Assembly: GCA_945946715.1 (NCBI GenBank)
Contig: CAMEWU010000036.1
Span: forward strand, 1 to 14,444
Source: an uncultured Clostridium sp.
GTDB taxonomy: Bacteria > Bacillota > Clostridia > Lachnospirales > Lachnospiraceae
Reading direction: 5' to 3'
Length of the DNA: 14,444 nt
Positions 1 through 7,976 of this stretch are shown here, in pieces; position 1 is the stretch's first letter, and each line of letters starts with the position of its first letter. A model generated the notes under the pieces. The model saw only the letters and a program-made list of their open reading frames with translations. It did no database searches and was not told where the DNA came from. Both the position numbers and the translations under genes were made by a program.

Positions 1-221
1 TATTCCAATTCAGTGCAAAAAAATAAATTTATATAATTTTATCACATTTTTAGAAATAAGTAAATATTTTTGACATTTTTCCGTTTTTGATTTCAATTGT
101 AAATATTTTCAAAAGAGGTTTTCATATATTTTCACTTATGTTAAAGTAGCATTAACGGATTAGGTAGTATGAAGTATTTCATTATTTACAATACTATAAG
201 AAAATTATAAGGAGTCCAGAT
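1..221. other. AT-rich intergenic region upstream of tmcAL
   Basis: No convincing ORF or RNA gene is visible here. The stretch is very AT-rich, with repeated TAAATATTTT blocks near 61 and 100. A short dyad (AGTATT at 173-178, AATACT at 190-195) lies just before the tmcAL Shine-Dalgarno sequence AAGGAG at 209-214, which is 7 bases from the ATG at 222. The gene to the left is outside the window, so it is unknown whether this region is shared with a divergent promoter. Confidence 0.6.
70..97 (+). promoter_or_regulatory. Candidate sigma-A promoter for tmcAL-ylbJ (weak)
   Basis: A perfect -35 hexamer TTGACA (70-75) is followed after 16 bases by TTCAAT (92-97), which matches 4 of 6 positions of the -10 consensus. 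Transcription from here would give a leader of roughly 120 bases. In DNA this AT-rich such matches arise easily, and no better pair was found closer to the gene. Confidence 0.3.
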
Positions 222-1478
222 ATGAGAATTACCGGTATCATAGCAGAATACAATCCATTTCATAATGGTCATAAATATTTACTTGAAACTGCCCGGCATC
301 AAACCAACGCCGATTATTTAATTGTAATCATGAATGGCAACTTTATGCAACGAGGGATTCCTGCATATTGGAATAAGTACCAACGTGCAGCTATGGCAGT
401 AGAACAAGGAGCCGATGCGGTATTTGAATTACCTGTACTATATGGAACCGCAAGTGCAGAATACTTTGCTTATGGTGGAGTTCAGCTATTGAATCAGCTT
501 GGTGAAATTCAAAGTCTTTGCTTCGGATGCGAAACAGAACGACTTTCTTTGCTGGAAGAGGCAGCCCGGATTCTTCTAACCGAACCGCCAGAGTATAAGC
601 AGCAGTTGTCCACGGCATTAACAAATGGAGATTCATTTCCAAAAGCCAGAGCTGCTGCAATCTGCCATATCCTCTCACAAACAGGCTGTAATAAGGAGGA
701 ATTAGACCAATTATTGACCCAGCCAAATACCATTCTTGCACTGGAATATCTGAAAGCCTTAAGACGGACAGAAAGCCATATTCAACCGGTACCATGTCTG
801 CGCACAGATCAAGGATATCATACAGAATCTATGCAGGCTTTTTATTCCTCAGCAACTGCAATTCGCAAAGAATATGAAGCTTATGGCTGTACAGACAAAG
901 TCAGTCAGACCGTACCGGATACTGTCTTCAACGAATTGAAAGAATCATACGGAACACGTTCCCCAATTCATATGGAAGATTTTTATCCATATTTACAGTA
1001 CTGCTTATGGAATCCAACTATACAGTTAACTGATTATCTGGATGTGTCTGAGGATTTAGCCAACCGTATCCGTACCGTATACAAACCGGAATACAATTAT
1101 CAGCAGTTGGTAGAAGCAATCGTCAGCAAGCAATATACCTATACCCGTATCTATCGCTGCCTGCTTCATATTATGCTAAATATCCGCAAAGACAGTATGG
1201 AAAAACAGTTAGCATCCGGAAGCATGCACTACGCCCGCTTACTGGCATTACGAAAGGAATCTTCAATGTTGCTACGAAGCTTAAATGAAACCAGTACCAT
1301 TCCTATTATTAACCGACTTACTGATGGCATCCGGCTCTTGGAAGCAAAGGGAGATACAAATGGAATCGACTTGTTAGAACAGGACATTGCATCTGCCCAT
1401 CTTTATGAACAAACCATCGCCCGGAACTATCATACGCCAGCCGTTAATGAATATACCAAAGGAATCATTCTGGTTTAA
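222..1478 (+). CDS. tmcAL: tRNA(Met) cytidine acetate ligase TmcAL (YlbM family)
   Basis: The family (formerly YlbM) uses ATP and acetate to form N4-acetylcytidine at the wobble position of elongator tRNA-Met in the cytoplasm. The 418-residue protein is close to the usual length. Its N-terminus carries the nucleotidyltransferase signature GIIAEYNPFHNGH at residues 5-17, with H14 and H17 forming the HxGH-like ATP motif. It is followed by the family block MNGNFMQRGIPA near residue 37 and a later YSSATAIRKE block that corresponds to the conserved SATAIR motif. The ATG at 222 has AAGGAG 7 bases upstream and begins exactly at the family N-terminus. The ylbJ-like gene follows after 61 bases, so the two are probably co-transcribed. 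Confidence 0.95.
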   Translation: MRITGIIAEYNPFHNGHKYLLETARHQTNADYLIVIMNGNFMQRGIPAYWNKYQRAAMAVEQGADAVFELPVLYGTASAEYFAYGGVQLLNQLGEIQSLCFGCETERLSLLEEAARILLTEPPEYKQQLSTALTNGDSFPKARAAAICHILSQTGCNKEELDQLLTQPNTILALEYLKALRRTESHIQPVPCLRTDQGYHTESMQAFYSSATAIRKEYEAYGCTDKVSQTVPDTVFNELKESYGTRSPIHMEDFYPYLQYCLWNPTIQLTDYLDVSEDLANRIRTVYKPEYNYQQLVEAIVSKQYTYTRIYRCLLHIMLNIRKDSMEKQLASGSMHYARLLALRKESSMLLRSLNETSTIPIINRLTDGIRLLEAKGDTNGIDLLEQDIASAHLYEQTIARNYHTPAVNEYTKGIILV

Positions 1479-1539
1479 TTCAGGTATCTTTCCTGTCATT
1501 CTTTCATATATTAAATCAAGATTGGTCAGGGAGTCATAT

Positions 1540-2430
1540 ATGCGTCGGATACTACTGATTATTATCTTATGTCTCACACTGGCAGGCATGCTTCTACATG
1601 TACCCGTAATTATAAATGGTTCCCATGTAGGTCTGGAGTTATGGTACGAGTCTGTCCTTCCTTCCATTCTTCCCTTTATGATTATTACCAGTTTATTACT
1701 TCAACAGGTACACGGAAATGGTATCTGCTATCTTGGACTACTATGCGGGCTTCCTGTCGGTGCCAATCTGGTAAATCAACAATTTTTCGCAGGACAAATA
1801 TCTCAGTGCAAGGCTAATATATTATTATGCAGTTGCAACATAACCAGTCCCATGTTTATTCTTGGTTATATACTGAATCAGACGTTCCATGGACAAATAT
1901 CTGTATTTCGATTTCTTATCTGCATTTATAGCCCCATTTTTCTATTTGCAGCCCTTTCTTTTCTGTATCAACACCTGAAGTCTTTCCAACACAAATCGAA
2001 AGATGAAACCAATGGAGAAGCAACGATTCTGTCTTCTTCCATGCAAACTCCCGACAATGAAGCACCTGCAACATTGGATTGTATTCTTCGGCATTCTCTT
2101 AATGTCATACTAATGGTAGGCTTATATATCATGCTATTTTGCATACTGATTCAATTTCTTTTATCATTTCTGCCAACTGATTCTATTATTTCACGGATTC
2201 TGGTCTCTATGTTAGAAATCACAAATGGTATACATCAAATCATGCAGCTTTCCATACCCTGGAAGCAAAAAACAGCCCTGATTGCAGGTCTTACATCTTT
2301 TGGAGGCGTCTGTAGCATACTACAGACACGAAGTGTAATAACCAACAAAGGACTGTCTATAATTCAATATACAATTGTAAAGCTTTGTATGGGATGTCTC
2401 AGTTACTTACTGGCATATATCTGGCTGTAA
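1540..2430 (+). CDS. ylbJ: YlbJ-like sporulation integral membrane protein (short form)
   Basis: This 296-residue polytopic membrane protein resembles YlbJ, a nucleoside-recognition/gate-domain protein needed for sporulation in Bacillus. Family blocks visible are WYESVLPSILPFMIITSLL (residues 35-53), GLPVGANL (70-77) with CNITSPMFILG (99-109), and LEITNGI (225-231) in the second gate-like half. Hydrophobic segments lie near 3-25, 37-55, 123-143 and 187-211, with more toward the C-terminus. A soluble, Ser/Thr/Glu-containing loop spans about 150-178. The frame is open for 51 codons upstream into tmcAL, but ATG 1540 has AGGGAG at 1528-1533, 6 bases away, and starts at a hydrophobic segment. Bacillus YlbJ is about 400 residues, so this is a short version. 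Its stop directly abuts the stop of the opposing gene. Confidence 0.8.
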   Translation: MRRILLIIILCLTLAGMLLHVPVIINGSHVGLELWYESVLPSILPFMIITSLLLQQVHGNGICYLGLLCGLPVGANLVNQQFFAGQISQCKANILLCSCNITSPMFILGYILNQTFHGQISVFRFLICIYSPIFLFAALSFLYQHLKSFQHKSKDETNGEATILSSSMQTPDNEAPATLDCILRHSLNVILMVGLYIMLFCILIQFLLSFLPTDSIISRILVSMLEITNGIHQIMQLSIPWKQKTALIAGLTSFGGVCSILQTRSVITNKGLSIIQYTIVKLCMGCLSYLLAYIWL

Positions 2431-3183
2431 TTATTCACCAAATAAATCCTCTTCTTCCTCTTCGTATTCAAAGCTTTCGTCATCCGGTTCCGTTGCAGTT
2501 TCCTCCTGTACCGGTTCAGCCTGTGGTTCCTCATATCCATAAGAAGGCTCCATGTACGGTTGTTCCTCCGGTGTAAATGCACTATCTACATATTGTGGTT
2601 CCGGTGTAATCTCCGGCTGCTGAGCCTGCAACATTGCCATATGCTGTTCTTCAATCTCTTTCCGGTTTGCATCAATAACTGCTGCATTATTCTGCAATGA
2701 CTCAATCAAATTCTCATAATTTGTTTTTTCCACTTCCATGGTTGCATGGATATACTTTTCAATATCATTCAACATACCGGTTGTGTACTCCATCATTCCC
2801 AAGCGAATATCTGCAGCTTCCGCATTTGCCTGTTCAATAATGGCATTCCGATCTATATTTGCCTGACGGATAATCTCTTCTGCCTGAATATTTGCAAGGG
2901 TTACAATCTCACTTTCATCAACCAGTCTTCTGGCTTCATTGGACGCTTCTGTAACAATTGCTTCTGCCCTTGTTCTGGCATCCGTCATAATACCTTCTTT
3001 ATTCCGCATGATTTTTTTGCTGCGTTCCAATTCACTTGGCATTTTTAAACGCAACTCATTTAACATAGATTCTAATTCACTCTTTGGGACACTAATACGA
3101 TCAGATGAGAATGCCACATACTTACAACTATCAATAAACATCTCTATCTCATTAATCATATCTTCTACGCCTTTTTTGCCCAT
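2431..3183 (-). CDS. Coiled-coil protein with acidic C-terminal tail, function unknown
   Basis: I do not recognise a characterised function. The 250-residue protein has a long helical, heptad-rich middle (about residues 45-180), rich in Ala, Glu and Arg, with repeats such as EIIRQANIDRNAIIEQANAEA. This recalls ATP synthase peripheral-stalk subunits (V-type subunit H/E) or DivIVA-like scaffolds. The C-terminal 60 residues are Pro/Glu/Tyr-rich and end in a strongly acidic stretch (EEEEEDLFGE). There is no signal peptide or membrane segment, so it is probably a cytoplasmic structural or adaptor protein. An ATG at 3189 is also in frame, but AGGAGGA (3191-3197) is only 1 base from it and 7 bases from the ATG at 3183, which favours 3183. 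It is the last gene of the minus-strand run, 35 bases after coaD. Confidence 0.75.
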   Translation of the reverse strand: MGKKGVEDMINEIEMFIDSCKYVAFSSDRISVPKSELESMLNELRLKMPSELERSKKIMRNKEGIMTDARTRAEAIVTEASNEARRLVDESEIVTLANIQAEEIIRQANIDRNAIIEQANAEAADIRLGMMEYTTGMLNDIEKYIHATMEVEKTNYENLIESLQNNAAVIDANRKEIEEQHMAMLQAQQPEITPEPQYVDSAFTPEEQPYMEPSYGYEEPQAEPVQEETATEPDDESFEYEEEEEDLFGE

Positions 3184-3218
3184 CTCCATATCCTCCTGAT
3201 TCTATTAAATTTCATTAT

Positions 3219-3701
3219 TTATCGAATGTGAAACTTCTCTTCCAGTTTCGGAATTACATGTTTTGGAACAAATGCAGATACATCAGCACCATAACGTGCA
3301 TATTCCTTCACCGTACTGGAACTAAGATATGAATACTCGATATTTGTTGTCAAAAACACGGTATCCACATCCGGTGCAACAATTCGATTGCTTTGAGCTA
3401 TCTGCAATTCATATTCAAAATCTGTAACCGCTCGTAAACCACGAACAATTACATTCGTATTCATTTCTCTGGCAAAATCAACCAGTAAGCCGGAAAAAGC
3501 GGCTATCTTGCAGTTGGTGATCTCTTTTGTTGCTTCTTCCAACATATTAACACGTTCTTCCACAGAAAACAATGGAGTTTTCGCACTGTTTATCAATACA
3601 CCAACAATTATTTCATCAAATATAATGGCGGAACGTTGAATAATATCCAAATGTCCCAATGTCACAGGATCAAAACTTCCTGCATAAATCACTCGTTTCA
3701 T
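3219..3701 (-). CDS. coaD: Phosphopantetheine adenylyltransferase (CoaD)
   Basis: CoaD transfers AMP from ATP to 4'-phosphopantetheine, giving dephospho-CoA, the penultimate step of coenzyme A synthesis in the cytoplasm. The 160-residue protein has the usual family length. Signatures are YAGSFDPVTLGH (residues 6-17, with the TxGH nucleotidyl-transfer motif), RGLRAVTDFEYELQIAQSNR (near 88-107) and the C-terminal SSSTVKEYARYGADVSAFVP. A GTG codon immediately precedes the ATG. The Shine-Dalgarno GGAGG (about 3709-3713) gives 4 bases to the GTG and 7 to the ATG, so the ATG at 3701 is preferred. It follows rsmD by 19 bases; rsmD-coaD is the classical ylbH-ylbI pair. Confidence 0.97.
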   Translation of the reverse strand: MKRVIYAGSFDPVTLGHLDIIQRSAIIFDEIIVGVLINSAKTPLFSVEERVNMLEEATKEITNCKIAAFSGLLVDFAREMNTNVIVRGLRAVTDFEYELQIAQSNRIVAPDVDTVFLTTNIEYSYLSSSTVKEYARYGADVSAFVPKHVIPKLEEKFHIR

Positions 3702-3720
3702 CACTGTTCCTCCCGGTGGT

Positions 3721-4278
3721 CTATTCTTCTCGATAAAGAAAAGTATGCTTATTAGTCTTATACTCCTTTACTCTGTGGATGTCAAATGGAAGTTCTGACA
3801 AATAATCATATTCTGTATGCAAGCCGGATTCAATTACGATTAAGGTATCCGGTCCAACTAGTGATGAATCTGCTAATGCAAACAGCACATCTTTTTCCAG
3901 TTCATGATCATAAGGCGGATCCATGAAAATAATATCAAAAGCTCCATGTCTGCCTTCCAGAATCCGAATCGCACTGACAGCATCATATCCCATAACTTCA
4001 CCTCTGGATTCCATTCTGGTATGTGTCAGATTCTCTTGTATTACTTTTATGGCTTTTCGGCTGTTATCCACAAAATAAGCCCGATTAGCACCACGGCTTA
4101 ATGCTTCAATCCCGATGCCACCGCTTCCACTAAACAAATCTAAGAATTCACATTCCGGAATATCAGGAGCCAGTATATTAAACAATGTTTCCTTTATCCG
4201 GTCTGTGGTTGGACGGGTTTCCATCCCCGGAACTGTTTTAAGTTGTAAACTTCTTGCTGAACCTGCAATTACTCTCAT
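3721..4278 (-). CDS. rsmD: 16S rRNA (guanine(966)-N2)-methyltransferase RsmD
   Basis: RsmD uses S-adenosylmethionine to methylate N2 of G966 (E. coli numbering) of 16S rRNA in the assembled 30S subunit. The 185-residue protein shows the standard order: MRVIAGSARS at the N-terminus, RPTTDRIKETLFNIL (22-36), SAM-binding motif I LDLFSGSGGIG (46-56), and the catalytic N-methyltransferase motif DPPY at 120-123. The ATG at 4278 has AAGGAG a few bases upstream. Only 12 bases separate it from the cellulase gene, and its own Shine-Dalgarno lies inside that gap, so it cannot have an independent promoter there. It probably depends on transcription through the cellulase gene or on a promoter inside it. 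Confidence 0.96.
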   Translation of the reverse strand: MRVIAGSARSLQLKTVPGMETRPTTDRIKETLFNILAPDIPECEFLDLFSGSGGIGIEALSRGANRAYFVDNSRKAIKVIQENLTHTRMESRGEVMGYDAVSAIRILEGRHGAFDIIFMDPPYDHELEKDVLFALADSSLVGPDTLIVIESGLHTEYDYLSELPFDIHRVKEYKTNKHTFLYREE

Positions 4279-4290
4279 ATAAGCTCCTTA

Positions 4291-5841
4291 CTATTCACCT
4301 CTGATTTGATTCCTGATCCATTTACCGGTTTCTGACAAATCATCTTCTGTCCAGCCGGAAGTTTTGGAACAACCGGAAGAGATTAACGCTGACGTTTCTG
4401 CCTTATTTGACAGACTCCAGGAACAATAGCTTAGATTATTACTGTTAATCAAATCAAACCATATGTCAGACTGATTATAATCATTTGCTCCATTACCGGA
4501 TGCATCACACAGACTGAATTCCGATACGAAAATAGGCAATCCCTTATCCAGTGCATATGTTACCTTATTTCGTATATTATCCGTGTGGGTTGCAGCATAA
4601 AAATGTACGGCAAACATAACATTTTTTGAATCCTTTAACGGATTGGAAGCCAGATCATCTGCCACCACATCCACATCCTGAGACCAGGTTGGTGTACCTA
4701 CAATAATAACTGCATCCTTATCATTTGCATGAATAATTGGAATAATTGTCTCTGCATATGGACGGACACTGCCAGACCAGGTAGTACCACCATTTGGTTC
4801 GTTACAAATCTCATAAATAACATTATCATAATCTGCATATTTCGCAGACATTTCAGCAAAGAACTTCTCAGCTTCTCCCTGATTAATGGTGGGATCCGTA
4901 TCATGAAGAATATGCCAGTCAATAATTACATACATACCTAATTCAGTAGCATAGGTAACTCCATCATCCACTAACGATTTTAACTGTTCCTTATCGCCAC
5001 CGCTGCAATAACCACCGGATTCATCTGTATACATGGCAAGTCGTATCACATTGCCACCCCAGTCATCCCGGATGGTCTGGAATGCATCTTTATTTACATA
5101 TGCAGGGAACCAGGCCAAACCATGAGTGCTGACACCTTTTAACTGATATGGGTCTCCATTCTTATCTACTAACTGTGTTCCTTCTACCCTTAATGCACCA
5201 TGATTTTCCAGTGGTGTACCATCTTCCGGTTCCGGCTTTACAGATGCTTCCGTAGTTGCCTTTTCCTCGGTAGCATCTGTTGCTTTTTCTGTGGCTGCTA
5301 CTGCAGTTCCATCCTGTTTCTTTCCATCTACATACAGATTCTGAATGGTAGGTGTAATCTTGGTTGGCGTATTCATATTAAAGCCAACCTCTATTTTATT
5401 TCCCTTGGTAACTGCAGCTCCCCAATCAGTTGCCGTCACTGTTAATGTAGTACCTTTCACTTCTGCCTTACATCCCCAGGCTTCTGTGACACTACTGCCA
5501 TCCGGCACCTCTATTTCGGCATACCATTCCTTAACATCACTGTCGCTTTTATTTGTAAAAGCAACATTATACGTTCCTCCATATGCACCTTCACTTCCCC
5601 AGTTGGAAGTCATTGTTATGACTACATCATATGCAGCACTTTGCACAACTTCTGTTTCCGATGCAGCAGCTGTAGTATCCTCATCTGTACTATCAGTAGA
5701 GACATCCGCTACTGAATCACCGGCAGCAGGCTTTACCTGTTTGCCTTTTCCAATCCAGATTCCGGCAACCAATGCCGCTACTACAACCAGCACTGCAATT
5801 GCACCAATTAATATTTGCTTTTTATGTTCCTTAAACCACAT
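4291..5841 (-). CDS. Membrane-anchored CBM2-like/GH5 endoglucanase (cellulase)
   Basis: This 516-residue secreted enzyme probably hydrolyses beta-1,4-glucan. Order: a short cytoplasmic tail (MWFKEHKKQ), one membrane helix (about 10-30) without a clear signal-peptidase site, an acidic Ser/Thr linker, a CBM2-like cellulose-binding domain (about 68-172, aromatic residues W81, W106, W122, W140), a Thr/Glu-rich linker (about 178-207), and a GH5 catalytic domain (about 212-516). The GH5 subfamily 2-like landmarks are STHGL (238-242), the acid/base E348 in CNEPNG, H413 and Y415 in VHFYA, and the nucleophile E441 in IFVSEFSLCDASGNG. All catalytic landmarks are present, so activity is likely. The ATG at 5841 has GAGGGA nearby. 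No other polysaccharide gene is adjacent; it sits between recG (47 bases) and rsmD (12 bases). Exact GH5 and CBM subfamilies are inferred by eye. Confidence 0.9.
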   Translation of the reverse strand: MWFKEHKKQILIGAIAVLVVVAALVAGIWIGKGKQVKPAAGDSVADVSTDSTDEDTTAAASETEVVQSAAYDVVITMTSNWGSEGAYGGTYNVAFTNKSDSDVKEWYAEIEVPDGSSVTEAWGCKAEVKGTTLTVTATDWGAAVTKGNKIEVGFNMNTPTKITPTIQNLYVDGKKQDGTAVAATEKATDATEEKATTEASVKPEPEDGTPLENHGALRVEGTQLVDKNGDPYQLKGVSTHGLAWFPAYVNKDAFQTIRDDWGGNVIRLAMYTDESGGYCSGGDKEQLKSLVDDGVTYATELGMYVIIDWHILHDTDPTINQGEAEKFFAEMSAKYADYDNVIYEICNEPNGGTTWSGSVRPYAETIIPIIHANDKDAVIIVGTPTWSQDVDVVADDLASNPLKDSKNVMFAVHFYAATHTDNIRNKVTYALDKGLPIFVSEFSLCDASGNGANDYNQSDIWFDLINSNNLSYCSWSLSNKAETSALISSGCSKTSGWTEDDLSETGKWIRNQIRGE

Positions 5842-5882
5842 TGTTCCCTCTCCCTTTCCGTATCAGTATTTCTTAACTTAAT

Positions 5883-5911
5883 AGTATACTACAAATTCAA
5901 CGCCATATCCA
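5883..5911 (-). promoter_or_regulatory. Candidate promoter for the cellulase-rsmD-coaD group
   Basis: On the minus strand, TGGATA (5906-5911; 4 of 6 -35 matches) is followed after 17 bases by TATACT (5883-5888; 5 of 6 -10 matches). The pair overlaps the last codons and stop of recG and would start transcription about 35 bases before the cellulase ATG. The -10 lies inside a 10-base palindrome TAGTATACTA. This is inferred from sequence match only. Confidence 0.42.
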
Positions 5912-7919
5912 GTTTTTCTGATAGTTTATAATGTTGTATGTTTTCAAAATCATATTTTTCACGTTCCAGATATTGAATTGCAGATTGTGCCTGTCTCAGA
6001 ATATCTGCATCATTATAAATATCAGCCAAATGAAACAGCATTTCTCCACTTTGCCGTACACCAAAGAAATCACCGGGTCCACGCAATCGCAAATCTTCAT
6101 TGGCAATATGAAACCCATCATTGGACTGATATAACACATCCAATCGTTCTTTCGCATCCTCTTTCTCTGATGTATTAATCATAATACAATAGGACTGTTC
6201 TGAACCTCTGCCTACTCTGCCTCGCAACTGATGAAGCTGAGCCAGTCCAAACCGTTCAGCATTTTCAATCATCATAACTGTAGCATTGGGATTATCAATT
6301 CCAACTTCAATGACCGTGGTAGACACCAGTACCTGAATCTCATTGGAATAAAACCGTTCCATAATCTGTGACTTTTCCTTTGCTGACATCTTTCCATGAA
6401 GATACTCTACCTGTATATAAGGACTGAGATTTGTCCGCAGATTATCTGCATAATCTACAACATTTTCCATTTCCGTAGACTCTCCACCTTCTACCATGGG
6501 ACAAATCACATATGCCTGATGACCCTTTTCCACCTCTTTTTCAATAAAATGATAAGCAGTCACTCTGGATTCGGCACCTACCACACAGTTTTTAATAGGT
6601 AATCTGGAAGCCGGCATCTCTTTCATAATCGATATGTCCAAATCACCATATAAAATAATTGCAAGGGTTCGAGGAATTGGCGTTGCGCTCATTACCAGCA
6701 CATGAGGTTCTTTTCCTTTATTCGCCAACTGTTCCCTCTGATGAACACCAAACCGATGCTGCTCATCCGTAATAACCAGTGCCAGCTTCTGATACTGAAT
6801 CTTTTCCTGAATAATTGCATGGGTTCCTATCACAACATCAATGGTTCCATCTTCCAAACCTTGATATATCTGTCGTTTTTCCTTTGCCGGTGTGGAACCG
6901 ATTAGTAATGCCACCCGTATTGAAAAGGGTTCTAACATGTGCACAATCGTATCATAATGTTGGGATGCAAGCACCTCCGTTGGTGCCATAAACGCACCCT
7001 GATAACCGGATTCCACAACCATCAACAATGCTAACACCGCTACCACAGTCTTACCGGAACCAACATCTCCTTGAACCAGACGATTCATAACGGATGAACC
7101 GGTTAAATCCTGACAAATTTCCTCGAATACCATCTTCTGCGCATTGGTTAATTCATAAGGAAGATGTTCCATTAATTCCTGACATTTCTTACCTCTTGTA
7201 ATTTGAAAATGATTTTCCACTTTTGCCCGGTGCAGTTCCAATCGCCGCATAGAAAGCAGGAACAGAAAAAACTCATCAAATACCAGACGATGTCTTGCAA
7301 GTTCTAATTGTTCATAGTTTTTTGGAAAATGAATCTGACGTATCGCTTCCTGATATTCCATCAAACCATATCTTTCGGGTATATCCAATGGCAAATACTC
7401 TTCCATTTCATGAATAACACCCCCAACCGCTTTCATATCCTTTTGAATTCTCTGATTTGTCAATCCTTCTGTCAATGGGTAAACCGGTTGTAATTCTTTT
7501 CTTTTTTCCAAATATTTGGCCTCTGTATAGTATTCCGGATGTTCCATAACCTTCTGATAATTCCGAACAGATACTGTACCCACAAAAATATAGGTCTGTC
7601 CCACATGAAATACCTTTTTAATAAATGGAGAATTAAACCAAACCATCTTAATGCTTCCGGTATAATCTTTTGCTGTAAATGTAGAAACGGTCAACGTACG
7701 CATCTTTTTCATCTCAACATAAGAATTCACCGTGGCACGAATCGCTACCCGCTGTCCAATGGGAACCTCTGCAATATCAATTGGTTCTTCATAAGCCAAA
7801 TAATATCGCGGATAATGTTCCAAAAGATTTTCTATGGTATTAATTTTCAATTTTCGATACAAAGACGTGGTTTTCTCACCAATGCCTTTGATTTCACTAA
7901 CAGAATCTGTTAATCTCAT
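5889..7919 (-). CDS. recG: ATP-dependent DNA helicase RecG
   Basis: RecG is a superfamily 2 DNA translocase that regresses stalled replication forks and remodels branched DNA. The 676-residue length is typical. An N-terminal wedge/OB-fold domain (about 1-250) precedes two helicase lobes. Motifs: Walker A GDVGSGKT (284-291), Walker B box DEQH (385-388), motif III SATPIPRT (411-418), motif V region EVGIDNP (538-544) and motif VI QLRGRVGRG (564-572). The C-terminal RLRGPGDFFGVRQSG block (611-625) is diagnostic for RecG over other helicases. The ATG at 7919 has AGGAGT at 7925-7930, immediately after the T-tract of the rpsU terminator. There is no room for a separate promoter in that gap. Confidence 0.98.
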   Translation of the reverse strand: MRLTDSVSEIKGIGEKTTSLYRKLKINTIENLLEHYPRYYLAYEEPIDIAEVPIGQRVAIRATVNSYVEMKKMRTLTVSTFTAKDYTGSIKMVWFNSPFIKKVFHVGQTYIFVGTVSVRNYQKVMEHPEYYTEAKYLEKRKELQPVYPLTEGLTNQRIQKDMKAVGGVIHEMEEYLPLDIPERYGLMEYQEAIRQIHFPKNYEQLELARHRLVFDEFFLFLLSMRRLELHRAKVENHFQITRGKKCQELMEHLPYELTNAQKMVFEEICQDLTGSSVMNRLVQGDVGSGKTVVAVLALLMVVESGYQGAFMAPTEVLASQHYDTIVHMLEPFSIRVALLIGSTPAKEKRQIYQGLEDGTIDVVIGTHAIIQEKIQYQKLALVITDEQHRFGVHQREQLANKGKEPHVLVMSATPIPRTLAIILYGDLDISIMKEMPASRLPIKNCVVGAESRVTAYHFIEKEVEKGHQAYVICPMVEGGESTEMENVVDYADNLRTNLSPYIQVEYLHGKMSAKEKSQIMERFYSNEIQVLVSTTVIEVGIDNPNATVMMIENAERFGLAQLHQLRGRVGRGSEQSYCIMINTSEKEDAKERLDVLYQSNDGFHIANEDLRLRGPGDFFGVRQSGEMLFHLADIYNDADILRQAQSAIQYLEREKYDFENIQHYKLSEKLDMALNL

Positions 7920-7930
7920 TTCTTACTCCT

Positions 7931-7966
7931 GAAAAAGAAAAAGCTGCTACCTAACGTAACAGCTTT
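7931..7966 (-). terminator. Intrinsic terminator downstream of rpsU
   Basis: Read on the minus strand, an 11-base-pair stem (AAAGCTGTTAC / GTAGCAGCTTT, one G-U pair) closes a 5-base loop and runs into a T-tract TTTTTCTTTTT that overlaps the stem's end. It starts 10 bases after the rpsU stop codon. This is the only convincing factor-independent terminator in the window. Confidence 0.88.
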
Positions 7967-7976
7967 CATAAATTTC

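Noticed and set aside
191..214. TATAAG at 195-200 as the tmcAL -10 element
   Set aside because: Transcription would begin almost on the Shine-Dalgarno sequence and no -35 match lies at the right distance.
1387..1539. Upstream in-frame extension of the ylbJ-like gene into tmcAL
   Set aside because: It overlaps 92 bases of tmcAL, has no ribosome binding site, and is not membrane-like; ATG 1540 has AGGGAG at a proper distance and starts at the family N-terminus.
5345..5881. 178-codon plus-strand ORF opposite the cellulase gene
   Set aside because: It is antisense to the CBM and linker region of a well-supported GH5 protein, has no Shine-Dalgarno or recognisable domain, and reflects the codon pattern of the real gene.
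7539..7913. 124-codon plus-strand ORF opposite recG
   Set aside because: recG is unambiguous here by motif; the antisense frame gives low-complexity Ile/Asn/Phe-rich sequence with no family resemblance.
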